This document shows, one piece after another, positions 13,494 to 17,022 of a DNA stretch of 17,022 nt. Both the position numbers and the translations under genes were made by a program. The DNA is from Firmicutes bacterium CAG:238 (lineage in GTDB: Bacteria > Bacillota > Clostridia > Peptostreptococcales > Anaerovoracaceae): positions 29,723 to 46,744 of the forward strand of contig FR882008.1 in NCBI GenBank assembly GCA_000435615.1, in the 5' to 3' direction. The notes beneath the pieces were generated by a model. It saw nothing but the letters and a program-made list of their open reading frames with translations. It was not told where the DNA came from and did no database searches. Each line of letters begins with the position of its first letter. Position 1 is the stretch's first letter.

Positions 13494-14675
13494 TTATATG
13501 TCTCTTTCTGCCATATCTTCAAAGGTTTCGCGGCGAACCGCCAAATAGTCTTTTCCGTCTGCAAGCATCACAACCGGTGGTCTTGCCACTTTGTTATAAT
13601 TGGATGCCATCGAGTAGTTGTATGCTCCCGTGGTCAAAACCGCAACGATATCATTTCGCATAATGCTTTCCGGGAACATGACATTTTCCTGGATAATGTC
13701 GCCGGATTCGCAGCACCGGCCTACAAGAGAGGCTTTGAAGCTGCACGGCTCGTCCATTTTGTTTGCAGTCATTCCGGCGTCTCCGACAAGCGAGCGGCCC
13801 GGCTCCATACGGATTTCCGGCACTTCGAGAGAAAGCTCTGCACAGATTTTTTTAACCCGGTCAGCGACTTCTCTTATCTTAGTCGCAATGTCAAGTTCGG
13901 GGTCATCTTCCGTATAGCGTACGCCGTAACCTCCTCCGAGGTCAAGCTGCGCTGCCGTGTATCCGTATTTATCTCTTACCGATGCGATGAACCGAAGCAT
14001 GACCTCCGCTCCCCGTTCAAACACATCCTCGTCAAAAATTTGGGAGCCTAAATGGCAATGGAAACCGACCAAATTAATATGCTCTTTTTGGAGTGTCTGC
14101 CTTGTAATTTCGTCCGCTTGTCCGGTTTCGATCGCGGAGCCGAATTTTGAATCGACTTTTCCGGTCGCAACCGCTTCATAAGTATGCGTATCGATTCCCG
14201 GCGTCAGTCTGAGGAGAATGTCCTGCGTGATATTTCGTCTTGCCGCTTCTCTTTCGATTGCGTTAACCTCCTCAATGTTATCTGCAACAAAATAGCCAAT
14301 GCCTTTTTCGATTGCGTATTTTATATCTGCGTTCGTCTTGTTATTTGAATGAAAATATGCTTTTTTTTAATCAAATCCGGCAATTGACGCTGTGTAAATT
14401 TCGCCGCATGACACAACGTCAATGCCCAAGCCTTCTTCGTCAATGATTTGATAAAGCCTTTTAAACGCACATGCTTTTGATGCAAACAAAGCCTCGGCCC
14501 TGGCACCGAAGTTTTCCTTGAGTGCCGTTTGGTAAATCCTGCATTTTTGCCGAATTTTCATTTCATCCATCAGGTAAAGCGGCGTGTCGTATTTTTCAGC
14601 CATCTTCACCGTATCAACTCCTGCAAATTGTAAATGTGTTCCATCTTTTGATACAGTCAAGTTATCACAAATCAT
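13494..14675 (-). pseudogene. lysA: Diaminopimelate decarboxylase with in-frame stop codon
   Basis: LysA removes CO2 from meso-diaminopimelate to give lysine, using pyridoxal phosphate. The frame from ATG 14675 (GGAGG 7 nt upstream) to the stop at 13494 spans 393 codons and keeps all family motifs: the cofactor lysine K67 in FASKACA, the GIDVVSCGEIY block, HCHLGSQIF, glycine-rich DLGGGYGVRY, EPGRSLVGDAG, the catalytic CESGD and the YNYSMASNYN block. Codon 103, at 14369-14367, is TAA. Upstream (IAGFD) and downstream (KKAYFHSNN) family sequence are in the same frame, so this is a nonsense substitution and not a frameshift. Nothing else appears eroded, so it is recent, or a sequence error beside an A8 run. 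An IS remnant lies directly upstream, and no promoter is evident. Confidence 0.88.
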
Positions 14676-14725
14676 TTTTTTCCTCCGATTTTTCTTACAT
14701 CTCGATTGGTTTTGAAATTTGGGGG

Positions 14726-14850
14726 TGCGGACAAAAACCTGGACACATATAGAGATCTGAAAGGAGACATTGATGTATTCAGAAGAACAGAAGGCAAAGG
14801 CGCTATGTATTTATCATCGGATAGGATCTGTTACAGATACAGTGCGTTAA
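14726..14850 (+). mobile_element. IS3-family insertion sequence, left-end remnant
   Basis: A terminus-like sequence (TGCGGACAAAAACCTGGACA from 14726) is followed by AAGGAG and an ATG at 14773. The reading frame gives MYSEEQKAKALCIYHRIGSV then TDTVR and a TAA at 14848, matching the N-terminal helix-turn-helix start of an IS3-type OrfA transposase. Only about 125 bp remain. The rest of orfA, all of orfB and the right terminus are absent. It is inserted between the 3' end of the DUF2750 gene and the start of lysA, opposite in direction to both. It is inactive. The family call rests on this short match. Confidence 0.65.
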
Positions 14851-14854
14851 CTTC

Positions 14855-15652
14855 CTATTTCATCGGAAACTGTATCACATTATCAAACTTATGGCCTGAA
14901 GTCTCCATTCCGCGACGGAGGTCTTCCGCTATGATTCGAGCGGACGTTCCCATTCCGCCCAAGTCGTCGACGGAGAACATCACGTTTATTCCTTCTCTTT
15001 CGAGCATCGGCACCCAGTACTCAAGGAAATCCGTGAGCGGGATTTCTTCCGGCTCGCAGTCCTGCCATTCATCCTCACACATTAAGGATGCCTCTTCATA
15101 CAAGGTCCATACCGGAATCGCCGTCTCCTCCTCTACATCTGCAAACACAGTCTCTCCGTTTTCATCTGTCAAGATCCACAAAAGTCCTTCTTCGAGGGCA
15201 TCCTCAATGAAGTCTTCATACATTTCGTTCGCATCCAGGAAGTCCTCGAATTCCATGCACATCTCATCAAGGTCAACGGACTGATTATCTGCCTCTTCAT
15301 ACAAATCTTCTTCTAGGGCAAGAAGCTTCTTATGTATCCCCGTACCATCCTTCATTTCAACAATCGCATCAATATTGCCCTCTTCAAGATCAGGAATGCA
15401 TAATGTTACAAATTCGGCTGGGGTCATTTTCTGCACTTCAAACTTGACCCAATCGCCCTCACGGTTGGCTTCTGCCCCTTCCGGTGTTGACCAAAGCGGC
15501 ACGCAGGTTCCTTCTTCCGTTTCGACTATCGCAACCCTGCCGTCTTCGAACAAAATCCATATGCCGTTGTCTCTAATTACACTTTCAAGAAAATGTTTAT
15601 ATTCTCTGATAAGTTTTGTTCCGTTTTCTCCGCCGTCGAAATTTATAACCAT
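14855..15652 (-). CDS. Tandem DUF2750 protein
   Basis: This is a very acidic 265-residue cytoplasmic protein with two diverged copies of one domain that I recognise as DUF2750-like. Copy 1 is at about 20-101 (FLESVIRDNGIWILFEDG, then VPLWSTPEGAE, the W-x-x-F-E/x-P spacing and PAEFVTLCIPDLEEG). Copy 2 is at about 143-228 (EDFIEDALEEGLLWILTDENG, IPVWTLYEEAS, DEWQDCEPEEIPLTDFLEYW, VPMLEREGINV). A Glu/Asp-rich linker joins them. DUF2750 has no known activity. GGAGG lies 6 nt before the ATG, and the lipoprotein stop is only 12 nt upstream, so the two form an operon. The gene ends at the IS remnant. Confidence 0.8.
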   Translation of the reverse strand: MVINFDGGENGTKLIREYKHFLESVIRDNGIWILFEDGRVAIVETEEGTCVPLWSTPEGAEANREGDWVKFEVQKMTPAEFVTLCIPDLEEGNIDAIVEMKDGTGIHKKLLALEEDLYEEADNQSVDLDEMCMEFEDFLDANEMYEDFIEDALEEGLLWILTDENGETVFADVEEETAIPVWTLYEEASLMCEDEWQDCEPEEIPLTDFLEYWVPMLEREGINVMFSVDDLGGMGTSARIIAEDLRRGMETSGHKFDNVIQFPMK

Positions 15653-15664
15653 ATGTACCTCCGT

Positions 15665-16432
15665 TTATGTGTATAATCTTTCTCTCTCTGCATAGATGTA
15701 GGCACCCATATTATCGCCTTCGTCATATCCGACATCAACGCGCACCGTTATCTTGTCGGTATAACCATCACCCTTATATTCTGCAGTCTGATATGTGCCA
15801 TAGAAATCCTCTCTTTTTGCAGATTTTTCCCATGCCCGCTTGAGCACCGTTTCTACTTTTTTCTGTGACATCTTTATTCCGTATGCACTTTCAATTTTCG
15901 ATAAAATTGTTTTTACCGATGCCGATGCGCCGGTAAGTGTCTCCGAGGTATACCCGTTATACTGATAATATTTATCATTCTCCGTGCTATGGTAAACTCC
16001 CATCTCAATCGTTGCTTTATCCATATCGTCATCCTCGATTGCCGCAACATATGCAATTTTATCGATTCCGTCCGCATCATCGTCTTCGTAGTCATTGAAT
16101 GCGAGCACAAAATTCCCAAGCTGTGCTTTCTTAAGTGTAGCATTAAGCATGCTTTCAAGTTTCTCTCCCGATTCAGAAATATCCTTGTAGCTTATTTTCT
16201 TAAGGGTTCCCGACATCTTAAAGGATTTCTTTACCTCAATGCCAAGATCTACCGCCTCTTCGTCTGTATTTATGCCGGCATCCGGTATTGTAACCTCCGG
16301 TGTCTCCTCTGCTCCATCTGCTTCATTTGTCATTCCGTTTTCTGTGGTCGGCTCATCGTTTTCATCCGAACAAGCTGCAAATGTAAAAACAAGCAGAACC
16401 GACAGAAGAAGTGCTATCAGTTTCTTTTTCAT
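15665..16432 (-). CDS. Predicted lipoprotein of unknown function
   Basis: This is a 255-residue secreted protein with a lipoprotein signal peptide: basic start MKKK, hydrophobic core and lipobox FAAC, with the lipidated Cys at 21. An Asp/Glu/Thr-rich low-complexity spacer (about 22-60) follows, as in many clostridial surface lipoproteins. The mature part is mixed alpha/beta with repeated acidic stretches (YEDDDADGID, AIEDDDMDK) and a C-terminal lysine-rich helix followed by strands. I recognise no family. It is the first gene of an operon with the tandem DUF2750 protein; the start has a G-rich site (GGGGG) 5 nt upstream. Confidence 0.85.
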   Translation of the reverse strand: MKKKLIALLLSVLLVFTFAACSDENDEPTTENGMTNEADGAEETPEVTIPDAGINTDEEAVDLGIEVKKSFKMSGTLKKISYKDISESGEKLESMLNATLKKAQLGNFVLAFNDYEDDDADGIDKIAYVAAIEDDDMDKATIEMGVYHSTENDKYYQYNGYTSETLTGASASVKTILSKIESAYGIKMSQKKVETVLKRAWEKSAKREDFYGTYQTAEYKGDGYTDKITVRVDVGYDEGDNMGAYIYAERERLYT

Positions 16433-16464
16433 GTTTTCCCCCGTTTCGTAGTTTTGTGTCTTTC

Positions 16465-16473
16465 ATTATAACA
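16465..16473 (-). promoter_or_regulatory. Extended -10 promoter of the lipoprotein operon
   Basis: On the minus strand TGTTATAAT combines a perfect -10 box with an extended TG element; the -35 region is poor. It lies in the 63-nt gap after the cysteine desulfurase stop, so the lipoprotein gene can be transcribed independently. Confidence 0.55.
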
Positions 16474-16495
16474 TACTTTTCCCGTTTATGGGCTT

Positions 16496-17022
16496 TTATC
16501 TTTTTCCAATTTGGTACACGGCATCGATTAATTTATCAATATCGCGTTTTGTGCTGAACGGGCTCACACTGATTCTTACCGCACCGCTTTCCCATGTTCC
16601 GATGGTTTTGTGAGCCAGGCCCGCGCAGTGGTAGCCTCCCCGGACCGCAATCCCGTAGTTTGTGCTTAACATGGTCGTGACCTCCTCTGCTCCGATACCG
16701 TCTATATTCATCAAAGTAATTCCTGTCTTTTCTTCTGCAGATGGCCCGTAACGCTTCACAAATCCCATGTTATCAAGGCATTCGTCAAGATATCCGATAA
16801 GTTCCCGTTCATATTCTTCTATCACATCCACCCCTATTTTGTCCACGAAGGCCGCTGAAAATCCGAGTCCGATTATCCCGGGAGCATTGATTGTTCCTGC
16901 CTCGAAGCCCTCCGGAAACTCCACCGGCTGTATTCTGCTCTTTGACTCGGTTCCCGTACCGCCGGCAAGAAGCGGCTGCAAAGGGATATCCGGATTTACA
17001 TATAGCACGCCCGTTCCCAAAG
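16496..17022 (-). CDS. Class V aminotransferase / cysteine desulfurase family, C-terminal part
   Basis: This is the last 175 or so residues of a pyridoxal-phosphate enzyme that runs off the right edge. The first readable residues, LGTGVLYV, correspond to the G-P-x-G-T-G-x-L-Y stretch just after the cofactor-binding lysine; the TTG at 17020 is an internal Leu, not a start. The GTESKSRIQP and FEAGTINAPGI motifs follow, then the substrate-Cys region RGGYHCAGLAHKTIGT and the final GAVRISVSPFST. These match the stand-alone 'cysteine desulfurase family' of clostridia, which may mobilise sulfur or selenium from cysteine or selenocysteine. The exact substrate cannot be told. Confidence 0.88.
   Translation of the reverse strand, partial: LGTGVLYVNPDIPLQPLLAGGTGTESKSRIQPVEFPEGFEAGTINAPGIIGLGFSAAFVDKIGVDVIEEYERELIGYLDECLDNMGFVKRYGPSAEEKTGITLMNIDGIGAEEVTTMLSTNYGIAVRGGYHCAGLAHKTIGTWESGAVRISVSPFSTKRDIDKLIDAVYQIGKR

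Noticed and set aside
13494..14072. C-terminal lysA part read as an independent gene from a TTG at 14072
   Set aside because: The TTG is an internal Leu codon in the conserved NLVGFHCHLGSQ stretch, has no ribosome site, and family homology continues upstream in the same frame to the TAA.
14358..14378. lysA break explained as a frameshift in the A8 tract
   Set aside because: Counting the eight A residues shows that the codons before and after are in one frame; the break is a stop codon only.
1..17022. CRISPR array, prophage, toxin-antitoxin or defence island
   Set aside because: No regularly spaced repeats and no gene with recognisable phage, toxin or defence motifs were found.

Overview
The window reads as a chromosomal segment of an anaerobic, low-to-mid GC Firmicute (class Clostridia). 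The evidence is the strong AGGAGG-type ribosome binding sites, the walJ-rlmH pairing, a Crp/Fnr regulator divergent to a two-cluster ferredoxin-like protein, an acetyl-CoA hydrolase/transferase-family CoA-transferase of the kind used in butyrate fermentation, and a PepSY-linked two-component system. A closer placement (for example Anaerovoracaceae or Mogibacterium-like) is only a guess.

Layout. 1-599 (-) is the start of atpB (F-ATPase subunit a), running off the left edge, with its promoter and a structured leader. 857-2157 (-) is a walJ-rlmH operon whose promoter shares its -35 region with the divergent rnhA (2278-2826, +). 2759-5821 (-) is a metallophosphoesterase followed by a DUF975/PF06541 membrane fusion protein whose end overlaps rnhA tail-to-tail. 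5911-6408 (-) is an ABC ATPase cut off before Walker B. 6492-7166 (-) is a Crp/Fnr regulator divergent from an iron-sulfur protein (7288-8007, +), with a perfect 16-bp palindrome between nested promoters. 8111-11503 (+) carries thioredoxin, an OmpR-type response regulator, a histidine kinase and a membrane-anchored triple-PepSY protein. 11597-12952 (-) is the CoA-transferase.

13111-13478 is the most unusual part. A tRNA-Arg(CCT) gene is preceded by a 52-bp perfect direct repeat that duplicates its first 21 nt plus flank. After that come a palindromic insert, a degenerate copy of the anticodon arm, and a 17-nt perfect antisense copy of the real anticodon arm. All of this lies between one candidate promoter and one terminator. 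Next is lysA (13494-14675, -), complete by homology but interrupted by an in-frame TAA. An IS3-type insertion sequence remnant sits upstream of it. The right edge has a tandem DUF2750 protein, a lipoprotein and the C-terminal part of a class V aminotransferase/cysteine desulfurase (all -).

Themes. There are redox and fermentation functions (Crp/Fnr, Fe-S protein, thioredoxin, CoA-transferase), envelope sensing (two-component system with PepSY), and several marks of gene decay: lysA, the ABC ATPase, the IS remnant and the broken tRNA copy. I see no CRISPR array, no prophage and no defence system. The tRNA-Arg leader is the best candidate for something undescribed.
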